Positions 1-7,503 of a DNA stretch of 64,000 nt are shown here, one piece after another. The notes under the pieces were generated by a model, which saw nothing but the letters and a program-made list of their open reading frames with translations, did no database searches and had not been told where the DNA came from. Every line of letters begins with the position of its first letter. Positions within the stretch are counted from its first letter, which is position 1. Origin of the DNA: Fen-1258 sp964441505 (GTDB lineage Bacteria > Bacteroidota > Ignavibacteria > Ignavibacteriales > Melioribacteraceae); NCBI GenBank assembly GCA_964441505.1, contig CAYTUV010000006.1, positions 62,001-126,000 on the forward strand. The letters run 5' to 3'. The position numbers were made by a program, and so were the translations under genes.

Positions 1-39
1 ACTATTAATTCCATTGATTGATAATAAATCATAAGCCAT
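1..39 (-). CDS. probable fliD (filament cap), N-terminal fragment only
   Basis: An ATG on the minus strand at 39 opens a frame that runs off the window edge; only 13 codons are visible (MAYDLLSINGINS). It follows fliS by 6 nt, with a weak AGG-containing ribosome site inside the fliS end. The GIN motif near the N-terminus, and the position next to fliS and flagellin, fit FliD, the capping protein that lets flagellin polymerise at the filament tip. With so few residues this rests mainly on gene order; another filament-linked gene is possible. Confidence 0.45.
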   Translation of the reverse strand, partial: MAYDLLSINGINS

Positions 40-45
40 GGTCGT

Positions 46-378
46 TTACCTGTTTGCAAGGGCGGTTTCCCAGGTTTCTTTTAATTCAGTTAGAGTTTTA
101 TATACAATATCATAGTTCTGTTTTCTCATCTGATCCTGGCAGTAACGGTACAATCTAAAAAATCCAACAGAAATTTCTTTTGCTTCCGGGTGTTCAAAAT
201 TAAGTGAGTTAATTAGAACCTGGAGTGCCTCATTCGTCTTTATCATATCATGTTTCTGGCATCTTAGTATAGCAAAATTAAAGATCTTCATAATCAACTG
301 TTCGGGTGAAGCATCCAATATTTCATTTGTTAAATACTGATTTACTCTTTTGGTCGCCAAAACATTTGCTGTCTGCAT
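46..378 (-). CDS. fliS: flagellin export chaperone FliS
   Basis: A 110-residue, mostly helical protein of the usual FliS length. The segment YLTNEILDASPEQLIMKIFN is the family signature (Y..N.I..ASPE.L). FliS binds the disordered C-terminus of flagellin in the cytoplasm and prevents early polymerisation before export. The frame stays open upstream to 408, but I chose the ATG at 378: it has an AAGGTGG ribosome site, and the extra upstream codons would fall in the flagellin terminator hairpin. It lies just downstream of flagellin and upstream of the probable fliD, the common filament-gene order. Confidence 0.9.
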   Translation of the reverse strand: MQTANVLATKRVNQYLTNEILDASPEQLIMKIFNFAILRCQKHDMIKTNEALQVLINSLNFEHPEAKEISVGFFRLYRYCQDQMRKQNYDIVYKTLTELKETWETALANR

Positions 379-406
379 TTTATCCACCTTGATTAATAAG
401 CCGGTC

Positions 407-439
407 AAAAAAGAATCCCCCCCGTTACCGGGAGGGATT
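407..439 (-). terminator. rho-independent terminator after flagellin
   Basis: Pairing of 414-424 with 429-439 gives a ten-pair stem with one C-A mismatch and a four-base loop. On the minus strand it is followed by C and then TTTTTT (412-407). It stands between the flagellin stop codon and the fliS ribosome site, so it should end most flagellin transcripts and let only a fraction read into fliS and the cap gene. Confidence 0.8.
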
Positions 440-453
440 TATTAAATGCTCGA

Positions 454-1260
454 TTAACGGAAGAGTTGTAAAATTTGCTGAGGTGCGGCATTCATTTGGG
501 ACATCATTGCCGTAGCCAGTTGTGATCCAACTGCACCCTGTGAAGCTTTCATTTGATCGGTGAGTGTATCTGTATCAAATATCTGAGCTATCGCAGAATC
601 GTTATTAGCAATAGATGCAGTTAAGAAATCTTCTCTTGAAGTAAGTACCTGAGATTTGTTACCGATATAAGTAATTGCATCTCTTACAGCAGTTTGCAAG
701 GCTGTTGTGTTAGTTGTTGCCGTTAGATTAGTAGTAATGCTTGTCAACTGCCCAAGATTTGTTGTTTCTACACCAGTAGTGCTAGCACCAAGTTTTACAC
801 CGACATTAACTTCAACTGCTGTTGCACCGGCACCGAATGAATTGGCAACGCTTCCTAAAAGAACATTGCTTCCAATTTTGGTGTTCTGGAATATTGAATC
901 AATTTCATCTGCAAGAGTTTTAATATCATTTTTAAGACTTGTTGCATCCTTTAAAGGATCAAGTCCGTCTGATTGCTTTGATTGAATTTGGTTCAATTTG
1001 TCATAAACCTGTTGAAGAGCAGATTCAGCTGTACTTAAAAAGTTTTTTGCTGATCCGATATTAGAAAGCTGAGATTTCATCTTCAATGAAGCTGCTTCCA
1101 ACTGTTTACCAATATTCCAGCCAGATGTATCATCTGCGGCTGAATTTACTTTTTTGCCGGTTGCTAATTGTAACTGAGCTTTTTGTGTTGAAGCTTGTGT
1201 TTTGGCAAGAGCGTTGTAAACTGCTGCTGCGCCTGAGTTTGAGTTAACTGAGAAAGCCAT
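454..1260 (-). CDS. fliC: flagellin
   Basis: Major filament subunit, 268 residues from the ATG at 1260, which has a perfect GGAGG ribosome site 8 nt upstream; an in-frame extension to 1296 would enter a leader hairpin and is rejected. The N-terminal D0/D1 helices carry the flagellin motif N.AADD.SG (about residues 39-47). The C-terminal helices end in QQILQLFR. The central part (about 130-195) is short, so the protein is essentially a D0/D1 flagellin with a small insert. Residues 160-190 hold roughly 15 Ser/Thr and are a plausible surface-exposed glycosylation patch. The gene has its own sigma-28 promoter and terminator. The sugar- and radical SAM-enzyme genes lie directly upstream, which suggests the subunit is modified. 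Confidence 0.93.
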   Translation of the reverse strand: MAFSVNSNSGAAAVYNALAKTQASTQKAQLQLATGKKVNSAADDTSGWNIGKQLEAASLKMKSQLSNIGSAKNFLSTAESALQQVYDKLNQIQSKQSDGLDPLKDATSLKNDIKTLADEIDSIFQNTKIGSNVLLGSVANSFGAGATAVEVNVGVKLGASTTGVETTNLGQLTSITTNLTATTNTTALQTAVRDAITYIGNKSQVLTSREDFLTASIANNDSAIAQIFDTDTLTDQMKASQGAVGSQLATAMMSQMNAAPQQILQLFR

Positions 1261-1332
1261 TTGGTACCTCCATGTTATTGTTATTTTTCCAAGCATCCGT
1301 GCTTGGCTTATTTTGAGAACACCTTGTTCTCA
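1261..1332 (-). promoter_or_regulatory. flagellin mRNA leader with two hairpins and probable CsrA sites
   Basis: The predicted transcript begins near 1332. Two perfect 7-bp stems follow. 1315-1331 is GAGAACA/TGTTCTC with loop AGG and sits almost at the 5' end. 1289-1306 is CCAAGCA/TGCTTGG with loop CGGA. The second loop shows a GGA in the context CACGGATG. A second GGA lies in the Shine-Dalgarno (GGAGG at 1271-1267), about 27 nt away. CsrA dimers typically bind one GGA in a hairpin loop and one over the ribosome site, as known for the Bacillus subtilis hag leader. csrA and fliW are encoded at 21476-22101. The hairpins and motifs are seen; CsrA control is inferred. Confidence 0.65.
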
Positions 1333-1338
1333 ACATTA

Positions 1339-1365
1339 TTATCGGAGGCGATTTAGAAAAGTTTA
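1339..1365 (-). promoter_or_regulatory. sigma-28 (FliA) promoter of flagellin
   Basis: On the minus strand the sequence reads TAAACTTT (1365-1358), exactly 11 bases, then TCCGATAA (1346-1339). The sigma-28 consensus is TAAAGTTT-N11-GCCGATAA, so each box differs at one position and the spacing is ideal. Transcription should start about 7 nt below 1339. The matching sigma factor gene is fliA at 34602-35234. Confidence 0.88.
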
Positions 1366-1383
1366 GGTTTATTTTAAATATTT

Positions 1384-2913
1384 TTACAGAGGAACACTGG
1401 TGAGCATTAATAGCTTTCTTCTTAGTTTTCTCACTCTCTCCATAACCTCGGGTATATGCGCATAATTTTTCTCTAGTTTTCCAATAAGAGGTTTTATTTT
1501 CGCATCAGAGCCCTTTTTTAAGTAAAACGAAATAAGATAAAATAATATTGCCGGATCAAACTGATCCTTCTCAACAACGTTCTCCAGAAGTTGAATTGCT
1601 TCATCCAATTTTCCGAAATCTTCGAGCAATCTTGCGATTATTTTTTTAACCTCCAGTGAATCCGGGAATTTTTTTTGCAAATCATTTGCCAGACGGAATA
1701 TTTGTTGTTTGTTCGGATTGCTCAAGATTGTGTATAGGAACAAATTTATAGTATGTCTGTTTGCCATCTCAATAAATATTTTTTCTTCGCCGACATTCAG
1801 TATTCCGTTGTTGAATAATTTTTGAATAACTGTCAACCTAAGAACCCCATTCTCACATTCTTTTCTATTGTAATAGACAGATAATTCTTTCTGATAGAAA
1901 CTTATATTAGTTGAATTTTTATTCTGGAGGGCGAGTGTAAGACCAAAATAGATCACTTCTTCGGGATCTAAAATGACAGTCAATGAAGTCTGTTCTTTTC
2001 CAGTCAAAATATTTTGATTCAACTGGTACGCAGCGCGGCACCTGAATTCAGCCGTTAAATAATCCCCTCTGCGCAACGCGATTTTAGAGGCAAGCAATTG
2101 CGAGAAGGGCTGACGGTCATCCAATTTTATCGAGAACTGAACATATCTTTCTGCGTCGACAATTTTTTGATCGTTATGGGCCATTAAAGACATAGACGCA
2201 AAACATTGGGCTCGCAATGTGCGGTCAAGGTCCACACTTTCACCTGCAATTTTAAAATACTTGTATGCATTTTCTCTTTCATCAAGCACGTTATATGACT
2301 GACCAATTTGAAACGCACCGTAGGCCGTTTTTTGCTGATTGTAATCTTCAATTAATAGTGAAAGATTTCTATGCGCTTTTCTATCTTTTTCCTCCTTGGA
2401 TATGTTATACCCGAGATGATGAATAAGAATATTTGAATTGAACAGATGATATTTGTTTTTTGTCAGGGAAGGCTCTATCTGTTCGTGTACCTTGCCCGTG
2501 AATTTGATTTCAACAGAATTTTTGAACAGGCGTGGATACCTAAGCGAATTATCACGGCTTCCGTCTGAATCATAACTTTTAACTGTGCAGTAACAAGCCA
2601 AAGGAGCATTATTCTCAAGAATTTTTTTTATCTCCGCCACGGAATTATGATCCAGACGTTCATCAGCATCAAGATATAGTATCCAATCACCGGTGGACTT
2701 TCCAAGCGCAAAATTTCTTGCAGCCGAAAAATCATTTACCCATGGAAAGTTATATATATTTGCGCCATACTCTTCTGCTATCTTAATGGTATTGTCCGTT
2801 GAACCGGTGTCAACTAAAACTATTTCATCTACCACATCTTTAACGGAAATTAAGCAATCACGAAGATGCTTCTCTTCATTTTTTACAATCATCGAAAGTG
2901 TCAATTTTGACAT
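1384..2913 (-). CDS. GT2 glycosyltransferase fused to TPR repeats
   Basis: A 509-residue cytoplasmic protein. Residues 1-230 form a GT-A fold: the N-terminal nucleotide-sugar segment LTLSMIVKNEEKHL, the VDTGSTDNT loop, and DADE as the metal-binding acidic motif. Residues about 230-490 are helical TPR-like repeats. This arrangement occurs in peptide- and protein-modifying GT2 enzymes, where the TPR part presents the substrate. It is the gene directly before the flagellin promoter and the last of five modification genes, so flagellin or a surface glycan is the likely acceptor. That target is inference; the GT2 fold is well supported. Confidence 0.8.
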   Translation of the reverse strand: MSKLTLSMIVKNEEKHLRDCLISVKDVVDEIVLVDTGSTDNTIKIAEEYGANIYNFPWVNDFSAARNFALGKSTGDWILYLDADERLDHNSVAEIKKILENNAPLACYCTVKSYDSDGSRDNSLRYPRLFKNSVEIKFTGKVHEQIEPSLTKNKYHLFNSNILIHHLGYNISKEEKDRKAHRNLSLLIEDYNQQKTAYGAFQIGQSYNVLDERENAYKYFKIAGESVDLDRTLRAQCFASMSLMAHNDQKIVDAERYVQFSIKLDDRQPFSQLLASKIALRRGDYLTAEFRCRAAYQLNQNILTGKEQTSLTVILDPEEVIYFGLTLALQNKNSTNISFYQKELSVYYNRKECENGVLRLTVIQKLFNNGILNVGEEKIFIEMANRHTINLFLYTILSNPNKQQIFRLANDLQKKFPDSLEVKKIIARLLEDFGKLDEAIQLLENVVEKDQFDPAILFYLISFYLKKGSDAKIKPLIGKLEKNYAHIPEVMERVRKLRRKLLMLTSVPL

Positions 2914-2920
2914 AATATTC

Positions 2921-5900
2921 TCATACTAATGAATTATGAAATTCTTCAAGACCGAGAAGTAGATTGACTTTAGAGAGGGACTCCTGCGCCGATTCATTTT
3001 GGGGATAATTCTTCACAGCCCACTCAAACATGATTTTCGAATTCTCAAATAATTCTTGTATAAAGAAGACCTCACCAAGTCCGGCACAGGCAGTTGATGA
3101 ATCCGGTACGATACTCAACTCTTCTTCAAAGTATTTTTGCGCTAATTCTATATTATCGGTTGCCAGTGCAATGTTGCCGGTAAGATCCAGCAGTTCCTGA
3201 TACTCAATTTGATATTTCCTTTCTTCTACTTTATAATAATTATCCAGAGCCATTTGGAGAGACTCTAAAGCAAGTTCTAATTCTTTATCGGCAATTAAAA
3301 TACGAGCACGTTCAAAATGTTCGTCAAATTTGTTCTTGCTGATCGGATAATAAATTTGATGAGGATTGATTTCTTTTTTCTGAAGCCACAGTTCATCCGG
3401 AGTTACACCCCACTTAGCAATGAATATCTGTTTATTTATTTCGAGCCGTTCGGCGTATTTATTTTCACCTTCAGTTTTAAAACTTTTTGAACCGTAATGA
3501 TGAATAAATACATCCTTTGCTATAACTGTTTTATAACCAGCTAGCTGAGCCCGCAAACAAAAATCATCATCTTCATAATTGCCGGGAGTGAATCTTTCGT
3601 CCAAGCCGCCGATTTTTTCGATTACTTCCCTCTTGATCAAAGTACATAAGAAAGCAATCCTTGGAAAATTCAGAACTTCTCCCGCATTTTTCTCGCCTAT
3701 CATTTTTGCATATGAATGCATTTCCTGCATGTTCGTGTATTTTGCATCTTTATCAATTTGCAAACCGCTTACTTCATTACTAATTGGACCAACAATTCCA
3801 ATTCTATTATTATTATCTGAAAGTTCAGTCATTTTTTCCAACCAATTCTCAGTAACAACTGTGTCGTTATTCAGAAGAAGAACATAATCACCTAATGAAG
3901 CAGTGATACCTTGATTTGCCGCAGCTGGAAAACCAAGATTTTCAGAGTTTTTTATTAATCTAATTTCCGGGAATTTTTTTGTAATGTTTTTAACTGTATC
4001 ATCACTAGAATTATTATCAATCAGGATTATCTCATAACTTACCTTTGTATGCTTGATAATACTTTCAATACACTTTTTTGTGTAATCGAACTGATTATAT
4101 GCTATTAATACTATGCTGACTTTGGGAGGATTTGGAAAATTAATTGCATTTAGACCACGGAATTTTTCAATTGAGTCGAGACTCAGAATGTATTCCAATC
4201 TTCTGCGCATCATAGCACTAGAGTATTGAGCGGAAATTAAATCCCGTCCTTTCATCGAAAATTTTTGCCATAGATCTTCATTTGTATAAAGCTCGACTGC
4301 ATATTGGGCAAATTGTTTCGGATCATCTGCAATAAAACTGTGTTCTCCATTAATGATATTCATTCCTTCGGCACCAATAGTCGTTGAGACCATGGGCAAA
4401 CCGTGACTCAGGGTTTCACCAACTTTTCCTTTGTTCCCTGCACCATATCTAAGCGGGACTATTGATACTTTACATTGCTCAAGGTAAGGTAATATTTTAG
4501 GAACCCAGCCGGTAACGGACACATCTTTAGATTCAAGGTTTTTTACTTCGGGAGGAGGATTACTGCCTACAATATAAAATTTAGAACCCGGCAATAGATT
4601 TTTTATGTGAGGAAAGATAGAATTGCAAAAGTAAATTACCGCATCTGTGTTCGGGGTGTGATTGAAATTCCCGACGAATAAAAAATCTTTCCGTTGATCG
4701 AAAGGAGTCTTAGTTTCTACCGCATCGTGCACATCTGTTAGTACCAAAATTGATTTGTTTGGCAAGAGTTTTCTCAACTCATTTCGGTCATCTTCTGTCA
4801 CAGTTGTAATGCAATCCACCTTGGAATAAAGAGCAATTTCTTTTTTCTTATTTTCTTCTGCCCGTCTCTTCAATTCATTGTCATTGTTCATTTCTGCCTG
4901 TCTCTGCTCACGCAGATAATGAATGTCCATCGTATCAACAAGTATTGGCAAATGTGGTGCCCTTTCACGAATGAGATCAACGAAATAATTAGCGATATGC
5001 CAGAATGCAATGTAGGCTAAATCAAATTTCCGGCGTTTCAATTCCAGGCTTTCGATCAATCTGGTAAGTATTGTTTTTACCTGCGGGGCATCCCTGATTT
5101 CCCACCAATTTTCATAATCGAACCAGATAAATTCAACTCCGCGCATTTTGAAGTGATTAATATATTTGGCTGCTGCTTCATCCGTGTATTGAGCCCCCAT
5201 CAAATGAATATAAGTAACCTGATAACCAAGCTCAAGCATCTGTGTTAAAGTATGATAATGTCGTAGGGCGCCGGCGGCTCTATCCGGCAAAGGTGGAATA
5301 TCATCAATAACGAGAATACGTTTCCCCTTTTTTCTGTTTGTAAAGAAAAAATATTGTTCTGCATCGTCAGGATACTGAAGTTCCAATTCATTTTTCCATT
5401 TCTCTATGAACTTGGGAGAATTAATTACCTGATATTTTTTGAATCCTGTTGTCACATCTGTTCCCGAAGTAGCGCCTTCAAAATGAATAACTTTTGAGAA
5501 TGGAGAATAGTACACTTTATAACCGAGTTTGCGAATACTAAAACATAAGTCCGTATCTTCATAGTAGGCAGGTGCAAAGCGAGCATCAAATCCGCCAAGT
5601 TGAGAGAACAACTCTCTGCGCACCATCAATGCTGCACCGGAACAATAATCAACTTCCCGCACAAAAGAATATTTTGAATCTATTGGATTTCCATTCTTAC
5701 CATAGTTCCAACCGCTTGCATTGTTAAAAATAGCTCCGCCGGCTTCTTGCAATTTACCATTGGGATAAATCAACATTGCACCTACCGCCCCGGCATCAGG
5801 ATAATACTTGAATACAGAATATAAATTTTCCAACCAGTTTGGCAGTACTTCGGTATCGTTATTAAGGAAGACAATGAAATCTCCGGAAGCATATTCTGCG

Positions 5901-6568
5901 GCATAATTATTACCGCCGACAAAACCCAGATTTTTATTTGAGTGAATAAACTTAAGTCTATCTCCGTAACTTTCCAGTAATCCTGGAGTTTCATCAACAG
6001 AAGCGTTGTCAACAACAATTACTTCATAATTTTTGTAGTGTGTGTTTTTGAACATTGATCTGAGGCATTTCTCTGTAAATGAAACTTTATTGTAACAGAG
6101 AATAATTATTGAAATTTTGGGATCAGTAAGCTCTTCCGACTTATTTGAATTTCCGATTTCATTTTTCAGAATTTTATCAATTTCATCATCATCGTCATCA
6201 AGAACATTTTCGACCTTGCTCTTGATAGAATACAGCACTTGCTGCTGGCTTTCGTCTTCATTAAAAGCACGTCCAAGAACTTTCATCGAAGAGAATATTT
6301 TATTATTGATCTCTAATATTTTTGCCACAAAGATCATTGAATAAAAATCACGTGGGGTATGCCTAAGTGCCTCGAAAAAAAATATTTGTGCCGATTCATA
6401 TTCCTCATGGAAAAAATATATTCTTCCCAGATGATGATTCACCACGTTTAATACTTCTGCCGAAGATTCTTGATCCTTTATCTGTTCAAGAAACAGAATC
6501 GCCTCGTTATACTTCTCGTTGTTAAAATAATCCTGTAGTCTCTCATTAATTTGCTGAATGCTAAACAT
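2921..6568 (-). CDS. tripartite glycosyltransferase GT2-GT4-GT2 with TPR ends
   Basis: A 1215-residue protein with several catalytic domains, counted from the ATG at 6568, which overlaps the GT9 stop by 8 nt. Residues 1-130 are TPR-like. About 150-390 is a GT2 domain (IIILCYNKVSFTEKC, VDNASVDET, LNNDTE). About 415-770 is a GT4-type domain of GT-B fold (VPLRYGAGNKGKVGETLSHG, the donor-binding C-lobe loop). About 790-1030 is a second GT2 domain (VLIAYNQFDYTKKC, DNNSSDDT, LNNDTV). The C-terminus is again TPR. One polypeptide could therefore add three sugars in order. An acidic run (DDDDDE) precedes the first GT2. An upstream in-frame start at 6649 is less likely because it lies deep inside the previous gene. 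Confidence 0.8.
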   Translation of the reverse strand: MFSIQQINERLQDYFNNEKYNEAILFLEQIKDQESSAEVLNVVNHHLGRIYFFHEEYESAQIFFFEALRHTPRDFYSMIFVAKILEINNKIFSSMKVLGRAFNEDESQQQVLYSIKSKVENVLDDDDDEIDKILKNEIGNSNKSEELTDPKISIIILCYNKVSFTEKCLRSMFKNTHYKNYEVIVVDNASVDETPGLLESYGDRLKFIHSNKNLGFVGGNNYAAEYASGDFIVFLNNDTEVLPNWLENLYSVFKYYPDAGAVGAMLIYPNGKLQEAGGAIFNNASGWNYGKNGNPIDSKYSFVREVDYCSGAALMVRRELFSQLGGFDARFAPAYYEDTDLCFSIRKLGYKVYYSPFSKVIHFEGATSGTDVTTGFKKYQVINSPKFIEKWKNELELQYPDDAEQYFFFTNRKKGKRILVIDDIPPLPDRAAGALRHYHTLTQMLELGYQVTYIHLMGAQYTDEAAAKYINHFKMRGVEFIWFDYENWWEIRDAPQVKTILTRLIESLELKRRKFDLAYIAFWHIANYFVDLIRERAPHLPILVDTMDIHYLREQRQAEMNNDNELKRRAEENKKKEIALYSKVDCITTVTEDDRNELRKLLPNKSILVLTDVHDAVETKTPFDQRKDFLFVGNFNHTPNTDAVIYFCNSIFPHIKNLLPGSKFYIVGSNPPPEVKNLESKDVSVTGWVPKILPYLEQCKVSIVPLRYGAGNKGKVGETLSHGLPMVSTTIGAEGMNIINGEHSFIADDPKQFAQYAVELYTNEDLWQKFSMKGRDLISAQYSSAMMRRRLEYILSLDSIEKFRGLNAINFPNPPKVSIVLIAYNQFDYTKKCIESIIKHTKVSYEIILIDNNSSDDTVKNITKKFPEIRLIKNSENLGFPAAANQGITASLGDYVLLLNNDTVVTENWLEKMTELSDNNNRIGIVGPISNEVSGLQIDKDAKYTNMQEMHSYAKMIGEKNAGEVLNFPRIAFLCTLIKREVIEKIGGLDERFTPGNYEDDDFCLRAQLAGYKTVIAKDVFIHHYGSKSFKTEGENKYAERLEINKQIFIAKWGVTPDELWLQKKEINPHQIYYPISKNKFDEHFERARILIADKELELALESLQMALDNYYKVEERKYQIEYQELLDLTGNIALATDNIELAQKYFEEELSIVPDSSTACAGLGEVFFIQELFENSKIMFEWAVKNYPQNESAQESLSKVNLLLGLEEFHNSLV

Positions 6569-7457
6569 AAGCCGCTCTCTTTTTGAAAATGTTCTCCACA
6601 ACGGTAACTGCGTCAGAGAATGGAATTGATTGTGTCGCTTTAACATCATAATCTTTACGATACCAGTTCTTTTCTAAATCCGGCGAGATTAATTTTGTCA
6701 TAAGACCGTAATCATAAATTTCCGCTGCGCTTGTACAGATGAAAAACGTAACAAGAGGAATTCCGCTGCCTAAGGCAAAGTGCATAGGCAAACTATCACC
6801 ACTAATAAGCAAATTATGATTTCTTACATCTGAAAGGTGTTCCAGCATTGTCGGCCGATTAGGAAGATAATTTACAACAAGTCTTCTTTTACGCATTACC
6901 TCCGTTAATTCATCAAAGTAAGCCCAGTTTTTCATTGGCCACACTTTTCCAGCCTTTGGTGCTATAGCAACATCTCCGTACAAATTTGTAATAGGACATT
7001 CAGGCAGGAAATAATTCTCTCCGTTAAAATTGTATCCCAGACCTTCAAAAATAATTTCCTGATATGATTTAGTATTTTCATATTTCATTTGGTTTGCTTT
7101 AGCAATTCCATAAGTACTGATTAAGCTCAGATCGAACCATGCCCTTGAACTTTCTGTGTAAATAACCTCTCCTCTGCCGTTAAGATATGCGCCGAATAGT
7201 TCTTTGTATTTTAAATTCTCAATCAGTTTTGCGCTCTCAACATCGTCTTCAAGATTAATCACAAGGTCGTAATTATTTAATACTGCAACTGCGAGATCAG
7301 ATTTTTTAATTACACGAGTGATCTTGGGAATTCCATTTAGTAGGATCGCATTAAGATCGCTTGTAATCCAATCAACTTCACCATGCAAAAGATGGAGAAC
7401 AGTCGTTGTCCTTACCACATCACCGGATGCGCCGAGTTTAACAATTAAGGTTTTCAT
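6561..7457 (-). CDS. GT9-family (heptosyltransferase-like) glycosyltransferase
   Basis: 298 residues with a GT-B fold of the ADP-heptose transferase type. The N-terminus (MKTLIVKLGASGDVVRTT) matches the GT9 start with its glycine-rich GD motif. The C-lobe has APKAGKVWPMKNW, equivalent to the family P.....K.W, and SGDSLPMHFALGSGIPLV, the donor-binding SGD...H.A...G.P motif. GT9 enzymes transfer heptose or related sugars to lipopolysaccharide core, and related forms modify flagellin or autotransporters. Its place in this island favours an accessory glycan role. The start codon has little Shine-Dalgarno. Confidence 0.8.
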   Translation of the reverse strand: MKTLIVKLGASGDVVRTTTVLHLLHGEVDWITSDLNAILLNGIPKITRVIKKSDLAVAVLNNYDLVINLEDDVESAKLIENLKYKELFGAYLNGRGEVIYTESSRAWFDLSLISTYGIAKANQMKYENTKSYQEIIFEGLGYNFNGENYFLPECPITNLYGDVAIAPKAGKVWPMKNWAYFDELTEVMRKRRLVVNYLPNRPTMLEHLSDVRNHNLLISGDSLPMHFALGSGIPLVTFFICTSAAEIYDYGLMTKLISPDLEKNWYRKDYDVKATQSIPFSDAVTVVENIFKKRAAYV

Positions 7458-7503
7458 CCATTATTCCGATTAAATTGAATGATGATTGTTAATAATGGTT
7501 TTA

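Noticed and set aside
3285..3292. Perfect sigma-28 -10 box (GCCGATAA, minus strand) inside the large glycosyltransferase gene
   Set aside because: No -35 box at the proper distance.
7458..7498. Inverted repeat CCATTATT/AATAATGG before the GT9 gene
   Set aside because: A 25-base loop and A/T-rich arms make it a weak structure likely to arise by chance.
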